DNA of 64,000 nt from Tatlockia sp. Lineage in GTDB: Bacteria; Pseudomonadota; Gammaproteobacteria; Legionellales; Legionellaceae. The DNA is taken from the NCBI GenBank assembly GCA_013697725.1, contig JACCWI010000055.1, positions 310,001 to 374,000 of the forward strand, given 5' to 3'. The translations under genes and the position numbers were made by a program. The notes beneath the pieces were generated by a model. That model was not told the DNA's origin, searched no databases, and was given only the letters and a program-made list of their open reading frames with translations. How positions within the stretch are numbered: position 1 is the first letter of the stretch; the number at the start of each line of letters is the position of its first letter. Of this stretch, positions 37,401 through 45,749 are shown one piece after another.

Positions 37401-37832
37401 TTTCTGGATATTATTCCTATTAGAATCCAAAACTCTTGTGAGCCAAAAGCAATTATAAAGTTATTAGATTTCTGCCGGGAATATCGCGTTAATTTTATGG
37501 AACTGTTACACAATAAAAAACCTCAGTCGCAGTTTAAAAAAATAACTAAATTCTTGGCTCCTTCTTATCTCACCGATAAAAACAGTATGCAGATGGTTTT
37601 ATTTAATTTTCAAGGATTTATAACAGAAAATGAACATGTTTTATTCGATGAAAATAAAGTAGAATCAGGAGCAAATGCGATGTTATCTCAGCTTTCGATA
37701 TCAATATTTTATGATGAGTCAAATGTACATATCAATTTAAGATCAGTATTTGGATTAGATAGTAAACGTTTACAAGCCTGTCTTGCTGAACTTGAAATAG
37801 GCAAGCCGCAAACTATGGCAGGATGTTTCTAG
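34401..37832 (+). CDS. NRPS: condensation C-terminal stub / adenylation / carrier / condensation
   Basis: A 1143-aa protein whose GTG start has no ribosome site. Residues 1-70 (FLIGLEFNTALYTDERAKQF) are the last part of a condensation domain. The adenylation domain (80-580) has TSGTTGRPKG near 233, VYGPTETT near 370 and GGKVDF near 562. The carrier is S626 (GGHSLK). A second condensation-like domain (720-1143) has FDHLAFDG in place of HHxxxDG, with D853 for the first His and H854 kept. With no further carrier or TE domain, this terminal C domain may release or cyclise the product. The pocket code by eye is D-G-F-A-I-G-V-V-F-K, most like aliphatic codes; low certainty. Translation may depend on re-initiation after the stop five bases upstream. 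Confidence 0.85.
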   Translation: MKFELLLNIEKLPNQFLIGLEFNTALYTDERAKQFINHFEQAIHYVLENPRGELSRFSLLSTEELTLIETINNTATSYPKDKSIAQLFRQQVQTNPQQLALIWHDEQITYLELSKEVNQIAAILKQNLFLAGQKVAVLLARSPKQIAAIMAILQVGGSYVPICPSYPNQRIQFILEDSKASFLLTTSVLCPQTLSAPITTLLLDASEILASKNHPEVESTDVNIPAYIMYTSGTTGRPKGTLVGQAAVIRTVIKTNYIDIKPQDRILQLSNFAFDGSVFDIFGALLNGATLILVPENIVQDPLLLLDYINKQQVTLFFVTTALFNLLVNANLSSLTSVRQIIFGGEAASVAQVRKGVEALGPNKLIQVYGPTETTVFASYYPINQVIDSAHYIPIGYPVSNSTLYVLDKDLCPVLPQVTGELYIGGDGVAHSYFNLDSLTNERFIANPFMPHTRMYRTGDLVKRLKNGVLVFIGRNDSQVKIRGYRIELGEIEVKFQQISEVDRVILAVEQDNQGDKFISAYYTLSNVNTPITAKAILQKLKQTLPSYMLPSHIQPIANVPISTGGKVDFRALAALRSGFNRNSVSTSTTSTLDQISALILDKMQQILDLNQMESDDDFFYRGGHSLKAITLAAALDKGGIKVRVADIFKFPTARSLAKHVLAMRTLQDTDEISVEKSDNKEIIRAINTKVIEQKVNLMLSQVQSGHALMSSIVQSSPVLKSFPLSAIQTFHFKKTKRHSGFVTRISKKVSESFIRLLITHLMLEHQLLHSILIPKEQSAIWVEHDLFDLASYFSKHLCYFDCVQDEFHNNPEQQNRFIQQLFSMPYGEEQLQWRVCSIKLDSESHLLIFGFDHLAFDGRSAEIIRSHLETLIYTQNESSLELRKSGNSSVQKYSDYVNYVQEGPLIAVEEILSQFHLASWSQSNLKLLKKMKQGSTSDSQEFKFKISLESIENSCIWENALVIAMQLMFQYSELDELAMGMVSHGRHYNSQHFNNCVGEFLDIIPIRIQNSCEPKAIIKLLDFCREYRVNFMELLHNKKPQSQFKKITKFLAPSYLTDKNSMQMVLFNFQGFITENEHVLFDENKVESGANAMLSQLSISIFYDESNVHINLRSVFGLDSKRLQACLAELEIGKPQTMAGCF

Positions 37833-37860
37833 ATTTCATTGGTACAAGGAGTAGTTTTAT

Positions 37861-38115
37861 ATGAGCAAAGAACGATTTATTGAAGTAATAAAAGCAGAAC
37901 TTGCTTTAGAAACAGGACAAGCGATAGAACAGATTCAAACCGATGTAAATTTTCTCCGATTAGGAATCTCCTCAATCCAAATTTTAAAGATAATCAATAG
38001 GATCAAACACAAAATAAATTTAGACATTAGTCCTGCGGCAATGTTTGAATATAAAACGATCCGAGAATTTTCAGAGTATTTAGAAACCCTGGAAGAAGAA
38101 TTAATCGCTGGGTGA
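37861..38115 (+). CDS. Free-standing acyl/peptidyl carrier protein
   Basis: An 84-aa carrier protein, the normal size. Helices fit the four-helix fold, and LGISSIQILKI holds the serine that would take 4'-phosphopantetheine (the second or first Ser of the SS pair, near residue 38). It lies 28 bases after the NRPS gene and 21 bases before the acyl-ligase gene, each with its own ribosome site. In context it may carry an acyl group from the E1/E2 pair or a malonyl/aminoacyl unit for the carriers that lack their own loading domain. No phosphopantetheinyl transferase is visible in the window. Confidence 0.88.
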   Translation: MSKERFIEVIKAELALETGQAIEQIQTDVNFLRLGISSIQILKIINRIKHKINLDISPAAMFEYKTIREFSEYLETLEEELIAG

Positions 38116-38136
38116 ATTTTCTCAAGAGAGAAGTAT

Positions 38137-41100
38137 ATGTCTAAATTAGCAATTCAGAACGGAAAATCCATTCCACTCCCAGACGAATTCAGTACCCTAG
38201 CTGAAATGCTGTATTCAGTGGCATTGAATTACCCTGAAAAAGGGATGTACTTCATTGATTCAGCAAGACAAGAAACCTTTATCTCATACCCTGTGCTTAT
38301 TGAAAAGGCACAATATTGTTTAACAGAGCTACGAAAAAAACAGTTAGCTACTCACGATTTTGTCATTATTGAAATTACTGATCCGCAGCAATTTTACATT
38401 GTATTTTGGGCTTGTATTATAGGTGGTATCGTCGCCGTACCTATCACCCAGCCTAAATCATTTGATCCGAATTCCAAGAAAATGACTAAGTTATTTAATG
38501 TGTGGGAGCAATTAGAAAAGCCCACCATTATTACCGATTTAAAATCGTTGCCCTATTATCAAAAATTACAAAATTCACCTCTCTACACCAATCTGAAAGT
38601 GATGGCAGTTGATTTAAAAGAAATAGAAACTGACTATAGCTCTCACACATCTACCTCAGAAAGTTTAGCTGTTTTGCAATTTTCATCTGGCAGTACAGGT
38701 ATGCCTAAAGGCGTGCAATTAACCCATAAAAATATTCTTGTTAATCTTATCTCCATGAAAGAAAGTTTTCAGGTAACTGATAAAGATGTAACGGTTTCAT
38801 GGTTACCTCATACCCATGATATGGGATTGTTCACTATTTACCTTACCTCTGTTTTATGTGGAATGAATATTATTATTATGTCGCCAGCATCCTTTATTCG
38901 TTCCCCCGCATTATTTTTGGAAAAAATCGCTGCCCATCGAGCTACCTGGTTTGGAAGTCCCAATTTTGGTTTTGAATGGTTAACTAATAAAATACCTTGC
39001 GAGTCTTTACCTACTATAGACCTCTCTTCAATCCGCTTTTGCTTAAATGGTGCTGAACCTATTTCCTATGAAGTGGTAAAGGCCTTTTGTGTAAAATTTT
39101 CTGCATGTGGTTTTAAAGAGGAGATGATGCGTCCTGCCTATGGAATGGCTGAAGCGACAGTGGGTGTAAGCGTTCACCCCCTGGGAGAAAAACCTGTCTG
39201 TCTGCAGGTCAATCGACTTAAAATAATTCAGCAAGGTATAGCGGAATTTTCAACCGATGAGAATTGTTCCAAATTTTATTCTGTCGGCAAAAACGTAGGG
39301 GATTTATCGGTTCGTATTGCGGATAAACAGGGCAATACCTTAGATGAGAACTTTCTCGGTGAAATCCAAATCCAGGGGGAGTCTGTTACCGCTGGCTATT
39401 ATGGCTATTGCAATGACAGTTTATTTGATGGGTCCTGGTTACATACTGGTGATTTAGGATTCATTAATGATGGCTTATTAGTAGTCACAGGGCGCATTAA
39501 GGATGTGGTTTTTGTGCGCGGGCAAAATTATTTTGCTCATGATTTAGAGGAAATTTTGTATTTTAATCTAAAATTTCCTCGTGGAAAATTGGCTATTTCA
39601 GGTACTACCAATCAGGATAGATTTGAAGAAGAAATTATCGTATTTTATGCGCATAAATCAGAGCTACAACTCTTTTTGCCAATAAAGCAGCTGATAGTTC
39701 AGACGATCAACAAGACCTTGGGATTGACGGTCTCACATGTTATTCCCGTCAAGGAGATTCCACGAACCACCAGTGGCAAGATACAGCGATTCCAACTTAA
39801 ACAACAATATGAGTCAGGTGAATATGCTGAGATTTTGCAAAGAATTAAACAACTCTGCGAACAAGAATCGAAGATATTTTCTGCAATGGAATCTTATGAA
39901 AAAAGTCCATTGCTAAAACAAATGATAACTCAGATCTGGGCAAGAATTTTGAATCTGGATCTGCAAAATATTGCTGCCGATGAAGAGTTTTTTGCCTTGG
40001 GAGGAGACTCGGTTAAAGCATTTCAATTTTTGAGTGAGTTAGAGAGTCAGCTCGGTAAACCCATCGATTTTAGATTGCTAATCGAATGTAAAACCATCAA
40101 TCAAATTATTGTCTATCTCAACAAAAATTTAAGTATCGAAAGCTTGGAATCTGAAAACGAAAGTTTAACCCCGGCAAGTTTGTCAGACGACTATGCGATT
40201 GCAATTACAGGTTTTGCTTTAAGATTACCAGGCTCGGATACGCCTCAACAATTCTGGGAAAATTTATGTAACTCTAAACATTTGGTAACACCTGTTAGTG
40301 AAAAACGTAAAAAATTAGCTGATTGTTACGATTGGAACGACTGGTTAGGAGAGTTAGACAATGTAGACTACTTTGATCATGATTTTTTTGATTTCTCGAA
40401 AGAGGAAGCTTGCTTTATTGATCCACAACAACGCTTGGCTTTGGAAGTTTCTTATGAGGCATTAGAGGAAGCTGGATGTATCCCAGGATCTGGTCTGAAA
40501 CAAAATGTGGGAGTCTACGCGGGAGGTAGTGCTAACACCTATTATCAACTTTTGATGCGTCATATTCAAAAATTCGAATCGACCTCGTTACATCCTCATG
40601 CTTTAGTAGGTAATTTAGCGAGCATGATTCCGGCACAAATTGCGCGTGCTTTTCATTTTACGGGGCCTGTGTTAGCAATTGATACCTCCTGCTCATCTTC
40701 ATTAGTTGCCCTACACTATGCAGTGCAAGCGCTAAGAGAAAAACAAATCGACGGTGCGGTTGTTTTAGGCACTAATTTATTATTGTCCCCAGAAGTCCAT
40801 ATTTTATGCAATAAAGCAGGCATTTTATCTAATTCCCCTTATGCCAAGGTTTTTGACAAAGATGCTGATGGAACAGTGCTAGGAGAAGGTATTGTAGTTT
40901 TATATTTAGAAACCTTAGCCAAGGCTAAACAAGAATCTAAGCCTATTCATGGCATTATCCGCGGCACCGCCATTAATAATAACGGCGGCTCATTGAGTCT
41001 AATGGCTCCTAACCCTGGTGCGCAACATGATGTAATTATTAATGCTTATCGTAATGCTTGTATTAGTCCTAAAGATATACAATATATCGAAGTTCATGGG

Positions 41101-42135
41101 ACAGGAACCGCCATTGGCGATCCCATTGAAATCAACATGCTCTCAAAGGTGTTTAAACCTAGTAATTTTGAACAGAAAGTAGTTATCGGTTCGTTAAAAT
41201 CAAATATTGGACATTTATTAGCTGCTGCGGGGATCGCAGGCTTAGCAAAAGTACTAATGTGTTTAAAACATAAAAAATTTGTACCTAGTTTACATTTAGA
41301 GACTATCAATCCGGCATTAAACCTGGAGTCCTCTCCTTTTTGTATTCACCAGAAAATTGAAGAGTGGCAGGCTCCTGAGCAAGGGCCAAGGACGGCCGGA
41401 TTAAGTTCCTTTGGTTTCAGTGGAACAAACACTCATGTAGTTCTTGAGGAATCACCAAAAATTGAGAAAGAAGCTGAGCCTCAAACGCTGGTTTTCCCGC
41501 ATATTTTAACTCTATCAGCAAAATCGTCGGTCTCTTTAACTAACCTTATAGACCAGATGCACAATTTACTGCAAACGCCCTATCTTAATATTTATGATAT
41601 TTGTCTAACCAGGAATTGTTATCGGGCACATTTTAATTCTCGCGCAGCTTGGCTGATATTTGAGGATAGAACGATTCAACAGTTTTCAATGACAGCTAAA
41701 AAAAATCTAGTGGCAATTCAACCTAAAGTTAAGCTTTTAGTGGATGAAAGAAATCAGGATTTGATGAATAAGGATTACTGGAGAATCTTATTTGCCAATC
41801 TTGGTCAACATATTCCATTAGGCTTTATTAAAATCAAACCAGATGAGATATCAGAAGCGCTATCCCAACTTGATAATCATAATAATGAAAATATTTTGAT
41901 TTATCTAAATGATAATTTTGAACAACGATGTCCTTATGAGCACAACCAAATTAATCTTAATTTATCTGCAAGCTTAAAACATGATTTACGAACGCAGTTA
42001 CTAATAATCTTAGCTGAGTTATATCTGTTAGGAGTTAAGATTGACTGGACTCCGCTTTATCAAAATGGTGTAGGTCAGTTAGTTTCTTTGCCAAAATATC
42101 CCTTCGAGTCTAAGCCTTTATGGCTTGATTTATAA
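38137..42135 (+). CDS. Fatty-acyl-AMP ligase / carrier / ketosynthase with lost acyltransferase
   Basis: A 1332-aa loading and extension protein. Residues 1-570 are an acyl-AMP ligase: QFSSGSTGMPKGVQLTH (about 186-202), YGMAEATVG (about 333), and an FAAL-type C-terminal part (TGRIKDVVFVRGQNYF). Carrier S625 (GGDSVK). KS domain about 675-1110 with C852 (DTSCSSS), H987 (VHGTGT) and H1026 (NIGHLL). After the KS come a KS-AT type linker and, at the end, VDW-like KIDWTPLY...LPKYPFESKPLWL, the usual post-AT linker. Only about 100 residues lie between, so the AT is gone. It should load a fatty acid from the cell pool and extend it with malonate delivered by a trans-acting AT. Strong AGAGAAG ribosome site. 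Confidence 0.9.
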   Translation: MSKLAIQNGKSIPLPDEFSTLAEMLYSVALNYPEKGMYFIDSARQETFISYPVLIEKAQYCLTELRKKQLATHDFVIIEITDPQQFYIVFWACIIGGIVAVPITQPKSFDPNSKKMTKLFNVWEQLEKPTIITDLKSLPYYQKLQNSPLYTNLKVMAVDLKEIETDYSSHTSTSESLAVLQFSSGSTGMPKGVQLTHKNILVNLISMKESFQVTDKDVTVSWLPHTHDMGLFTIYLTSVLCGMNIIIMSPASFIRSPALFLEKIAAHRATWFGSPNFGFEWLTNKIPCESLPTIDLSSIRFCLNGAEPISYEVVKAFCVKFSACGFKEEMMRPAYGMAEATVGVSVHPLGEKPVCLQVNRLKIIQQGIAEFSTDENCSKFYSVGKNVGDLSVRIADKQGNTLDENFLGEIQIQGESVTAGYYGYCNDSLFDGSWLHTGDLGFINDGLLVVTGRIKDVVFVRGQNYFAHDLEEILYFNLKFPRGKLAISGTTNQDRFEEEIIVFYAHKSELQLFLPIKQLIVQTINKTLGLTVSHVIPVKEIPRTTSGKIQRFQLKQQYESGEYAEILQRIKQLCEQESKIFSAMESYEKSPLLKQMITQIWARILNLDLQNIAADEEFFALGGDSVKAFQFLSELESQLGKPIDFRLLIECKTINQIIVYLNKNLSIESLESENESLTPASLSDDYAIAITGFALRLPGSDTPQQFWENLCNSKHLVTPVSEKRKKLADCYDWNDWLGELDNVDYFDHDFFDFSKEEACFIDPQQRLALEVSYEALEEAGCIPGSGLKQNVGVYAGGSANTYYQLLMRHIQKFESTSLHPHALVGNLASMIPAQIARAFHFTGPVLAIDTSCSSSLVALHYAVQALREKQIDGAVVLGTNLLLSPEVHILCNKAGILSNSPYAKVFDKDADGTVLGEGIVVLYLETLAKAKQESKPIHGIIRGTAINNNGGSLSLMAPNPGAQHDVIINAYRNACISPKDIQYIEVHGTGTAIGDPIEINMLSKVFKPSNFEQKVVIGSLKSNIGHLLAAAGIAGLAKVLMCLKHKKFVPSLHLETINPALNLESSPFCIHQKIEEWQAPEQGPRTAGLSSFGFSGTNTHVVLEESPKIEKEAEPQTLVFPHILTLSAKSSVSLTNLIDQMHNLLQTPYLNIYDICLTRNCYRAHFNSRAAWLIFEDRTIQQFSMTAKKNLVAIQPKVKLLVDERNQDLMNKDYWRILFANLGQHIPLGFIKIKPDEISEALSQLDNHNNENILIYLNDNFEQRCPYEHNQINLNLSASLKHDLRTQLLIILAELYLLGVKIDWTPLYQNGVGQLVSLPKYPFESKPLWLDL

Positions 42136-42168
42136 ATTTCGAAAATAGTATTAATTTTTAAATGGACA

Positions 42169-43512
42169 ATGCAAATGCCCCTATCTCAACATAACCTTCA
42201 AACTTATAATCAACGAGTCAAGCGCATTTTACCTGGAGGAATTCATTATAACTTTCGTCTTCCCTGGGAAGAGACGCCTCTGCATTTTGTTAAATCTAAA
42301 GGCAGCCGGTTGTGGGATATGAATGGCAACCAGTATTTAGATTTTTATGCACGATTTGGCGCCTTAATTGTTGGCCATGGTAATGAGCAATATAATGACT
42401 ATCTAAAGCAAACGATTGATAGGGTGCTTTCAGTAAGTCATTCAGATTTAGATGCTGAGGTTTTAGAGGCATTGAATGCTCACATTCCCTCTGCAGAAAT
42501 GATTCGTTTCGGTTTGTCAGGCACAGAGATAGTACAAAATGCCATTCGTCTTGCGAGAGCTTGGACTGGTCGAAACCGTTTTATCCGTTTTGAAGGACAT
42601 TATCACGGCAATGCTGACAATATCATGGGGGGAAAATCATCCAAGTTAAAATCTTATATACCCTCTGATTTTAAAGGCGACTTACGCGGAACGGATGGTC
42701 GAGCTATCGATGCATTGGAATCTCAATCCTATCTTTTACCTTGGAATAATATTGAAATTCTGGAAGCCTTTGTTTGTGAACATCATCATGAATTGGCTGC
42801 AATTATCACCGAACCCATTTGTGTCAATGCAGGTTCTATCATGCCTCAGAAGGGTTACTTGGAAAGCATGCGCAGCTTGTGTGATCGCTATGGAATCGTT
42901 CTTATTTTTGATGAGATTATTACAGGTTTTCGTTCCGGACTTGGTGGTGCCCAGACTCTGTTAGGGGTAATTCCTGATTTAACAGCATTAGGGAAAGCGA
43001 TAGGCGGTGGTGGACTTCCGGTTGCAGCCTTGGCTGGTAAAAAAGAAATTATGCAGCTTTTGGTTGAGAAGAAAGTGATTCATGCCGGAACCTTCAATGG
43101 TTACCCTCTAGGTATGGCGGCTGTTAAAGCGACAGTTGAAATATTGAGTCAGAATCAAGGGGCAGCTTTGCAACATATGAATAAAACCGTAGAAGCTATC
43201 CATGACTTATTCAAATCAAGAGCTCAGGCAATAGGTATTCCGTTAATTATACAAGGGCCGCCCGCTTATGCTTCTTACCACTGCTGTGAAAAGCCATTAT
43301 TAATACCTTCTGACTATACCTTTGATATTATGACCTTAGACATAATATTAAATAACTGTCTGGTAAAAAATGGAATTTTAGTTTCAACCCTTTCACGTAT
43401 TTATCCCAACATATTAATCAATGACGATGATGTTAACTGGTTTGCCGAGCACATTGATCAAGCTTTAATGGATGCGAAGATAATTTTTGATGAGATGTTG
43501 GTTTGTGTGTGA
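42169..43512 (+). CDS. Glutamate-1-semialdehyde-type class III aminotransferase
   Basis: A 447-aa PLP enzyme. LPGGIHYNFRLPW, GSRLWDMNGNQYLDF, the SGTEIVQNAIRLAR helix, FDEIITGFR and the PLP lysine K276 in LGKAIGGGGLPVAA are all class III signatures of the HemL subgroup. HemL subgroup enzymes are integrated as amination domains in iturin, mycosubtilin and related lipopeptide synthases, where they convert a beta-keto acyl group on the carrier to a beta-amino group. Directly after an acyl-ligase/ACP/KS protein, that is the best guess here. A housekeeping hemL is less likely in this position. The start is weakly supported; ATG at 42175 is an alternative two codons in. Confidence 0.88.
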   Translation: MQMPLSQHNLQTYNQRVKRILPGGIHYNFRLPWEETPLHFVKSKGSRLWDMNGNQYLDFYARFGALIVGHGNEQYNDYLKQTIDRVLSVSHSDLDAEVLEALNAHIPSAEMIRFGLSGTEIVQNAIRLARAWTGRNRFIRFEGHYHGNADNIMGGKSSKLKSYIPSDFKGDLRGTDGRAIDALESQSYLLPWNNIEILEAFVCEHHHELAAIITEPICVNAGSIMPQKGYLESMRSLCDRYGIVLIFDEIITGFRSGLGGAQTLLGVIPDLTALGKAIGGGGLPVAALAGKKEIMQLLVEKKVIHAGTFNGYPLGMAAVKATVEILSQNQGAALQHMNKTVEAIHDLFKSRAQAIGIPLIIQGPPAYASYHCCEKPLLIPSDYTFDIMTLDIILNNCLVKNGILVSTLSRIYPNILINDDDVNWFAEHIDQALMDAKIIFDEMLVCV

Positions 43513-43548
43513 TATATTCGCTGCTTCAAATTTAGGGATGATTTTTTT

Positions 43549-44388
43549 ATGATCAGGGATTGGAAGTATCTTGCGTTATATCTTGTCATTACTTTTACTA
43601 TCTCCTGGGGAATTATTCTTGGCTACGTGGTTAACCAGCCATTCATGGTTGCCACCCTAGGCGAATTCACCCAAACAAGTCTAGCTGGAATATTGGTATT
43701 ATATATGCCATCGATTGCAGGACTTTTAACTTATTATTTCGCAAATAAAGAATCAGCCCTGCGAGGGGTTTTGGCCAAGTTGGTACCGAATAAAAAAGAT
43801 TTGATATGGTTTCCAATCCTTTTTTTGATTATGGTGTTCTTTGCTTTTACAAATCATTTTGTATCCCTCCTTTTTGGTGTTCCAGTACCTGAAATAACAT
43901 TATCCTATGCAGAAATGGGCAGAAAAATACTGACTTTATTTGTTGAGGAAACTGGTTTAATTGGGGGTGTTTTTGGATGGACCGCGTTTTTATTACCATT
44001 TTTACAGACTAAATTCCAAAGCAATATAAAAGGGGCAGTTCTCACTGGGCTAATTTTTGGTATTTGGGTAATGCCAGCCTATCTACTTTCTCCGATTGCG
44101 ATGAATAGCTCTTATTTATTATATGTTTTGCAACTAATGACATTTTTTACTTTTATCAGTTTTATTTATAATAAAACGAATGGCTGTCTAGCGTTCTATT
44201 TGTTTGCTTTCTGGCTTGCGGCAGCTGGCAGTCATATTCAGTTATATTATTTCAATACCCAGGTACAGTTTATTCAAATTGTTTTCTTCACTGTTGGAAC
44301 TTTAATATTAAAAGTTCTGTTTAATAAAAATAAAACTCATGTAGATATGCAAGATTTTAGAGTTATAGCAAATTTAGTCGAAAATTAA
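43549..44388 (+). CDS. CPBP-like membrane protein lacking catalytic residues
   Basis: A 279-aa polytopic membrane protein, about eight helices. The layout and the segments EETGLIGGVFGWTAFLLP (about 137-154) and LIFGIWVMPAYL (about 175-186) match the two core motifs of the CPBP (CAAX protease/bacteriocin-processing) family, normally EExxxR-G/F and FxxxH. Here the Arg after the EE is missing (G/F instead) and the FxxxH histidine is Val, so proteolysis is unlikely. Such members near peptide antibiotic genes can serve in self-immunity, which is inference here. It is co-directional with and close to the aminotransferase and exporter genes (36 and 28 bases). Confidence 0.65.
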   Translation: MIRDWKYLALYLVITFTISWGIILGYVVNQPFMVATLGEFTQTSLAGILVLYMPSIAGLLTYYFANKESALRGVLAKLVPNKKDLIWFPILFLIMVFFAFTNHFVSLLFGVPVPEITLSYAEMGRKILTLFVEETGLIGGVFGWTAFLLPFLQTKFQSNIKGAVLTGLIFGIWVMPAYLLSPIAMNSSYLLYVLQLMTFFTFISFIYNKTNGCLAFYLFAFWLAAAGSHIQLYYFNTQVQFIQIVFFTVGTLILKVLFNKNKTHVDMQDFRVIANLVEN

Positions 44389-44416
44389 TGGTATTTATAG
44401 ATAGCGAGTTAGCTTT

Positions 44417-45739
44417 ATGAATTATTTCTTAATCATTTGGTTTGGCGATTTAATATCGACCATCGGTTCTGGCTTAACAGCTTTCTCATTGGGTGCTTAT
44501 GCTTTCCAGTTAACGGGTAAAGCATCTAGCACAGCAATGATTCTTTTACTAAGTTTTTTGCCAACCTTTCTATTTCGTCCCTTAGGCGGTGTTCTAGCCG
44601 ATAGAATGAATCGACCGCTTTTGATTTTTTTAAGCAGCATTGGATCAGCAATTTCAATTTTTTCAATGTATCCTTTTTTAATACAAGCTAAACCAGAATT
44701 GTTATACCTTTACCCTGGGTTAATCTTCGGTGCGCTGTTTTTTTCACTGCAAAATCCTGCATATAAAGCCATTATTTCCGATCTGATACCCCAGGAACTG
44801 TATTCTAAAGCCAGCGGTTTAACTCAGTTATCCAATGCGGCTCAGTTTTTAATTAGCCCGGTACTGGGCGGTATATTAATGAGCTATTTCAGTATAAGTA
44901 CGATTATTTTAGTCGATGCTTGTTCATTTCTCCTTTGCGCCAGCTCTGCATTTTTAATATGGATGATCTTAAAAACCAATCAAAAGACTGTTAAAGCCCC
45001 TAAAAAACGCCTTAATGTCATGTTGGAATTATATGAGGCTTGGCAGGCTTTATTGGCAAATCGGGCTGTGTTTTTGTTAGTGTGTTTGGTATCTGTACTC
45101 TTATTTTATATTGGCTTGATTCAGGCATTATTAACGCCAATGGTATTATCGTTTGCGGATATCAATCAACTGGGTAGGGCGCAATCTGCCTGTGCTGTTG
45201 GTATGTTAGCTGCGTCATTAATGATTAGTGTTGTACAAAGAAAGCAAACCAATGTGACTATATTAATTTGGTCCTTGTTTGCGATGGGAATTTGTTTTTC
45301 TTTTATAGGCATGGTGGCAAATATTTGGGCTGTCATTATCCCTGGATTTTTATTTTTTGTAGCGCTTCCTTTTGCAAATAGTAGTATTGACGTGTTAATT
45401 CGAAGCAATATTGCCACCGAGAAGCAAGGAAGAATCTGGTCTCTTATTTCAGCATTTACCTATTTAGGTTCCATACTAGCTTATGGTTGTGCAGGGTTTC
45501 TCTCTGATAAATTATTTAATCCCTTGCTCATGTCTGATGGTGCTTTGGCATCCAGTTTAGGGAAGATATTTGGCATAGGTCCAGGACGAGGAATCGCAGT
45601 TTTGTTTTTTATTTCTGGAATGCTTGTCGTTCTTCTCTCAATTATTATTGCAAGAACCGTCGCAATTAAAAAATTAGAGCCAAAACAAGATAAAGAAAAA
45701 AATTACTTTCCAGACAATGAAGCAGTGCAAACATTTTAG
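44417..45739 (+). CDS. MFS exporter (MFS_3-like), probable product efflux
   Basis: A 440-aa inner-membrane protein with 12 helices. The opening FGDLISTIGSGLTAFSLGAY and the loop RPLGGVLADRMNRPLLI (motif A near residues 55-71) match the MFS_3 group, which includes EntS-like and macrolide efflux pumps often found in NRPS clusters. The C-terminal tail is charged (KKLEPKQDKEKNYF). It likely exports the metabolite or an intermediate by proton antiport. Ten bases separate it from the thioesterase gene, so they share a transcript. Confidence 0.85.
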   Translation: MNYFLIIWFGDLISTIGSGLTAFSLGAYAFQLTGKASSTAMILLLSFLPTFLFRPLGGVLADRMNRPLLIFLSSIGSAISIFSMYPFLIQAKPELLYLYPGLIFGALFFSLQNPAYKAIISDLIPQELYSKASGLTQLSNAAQFLISPVLGGILMSYFSISTIILVDACSFLLCASSAFLIWMILKTNQKTVKAPKKRLNVMLELYEAWQALLANRAVFLLVCLVSVLLFYIGLIQALLTPMVLSFADINQLGRAQSACAVGMLAASLMISVVQRKQTNVTILIWSLFAMGICFSFIGMVANIWAVIIPGFLFFVALPFANSSIDVLIRSNIATEKQGRIWSLISAFTYLGSILAYGCAGFLSDKLFNPLLMSDGALASSLGKIFGIGPGRGIAVLFFISGMLVVLLSIIIARTVAIKKLEPKQDKEKNYFPDNEAVQTF

Positions 45740-45749
45740 AGGGATTTAA

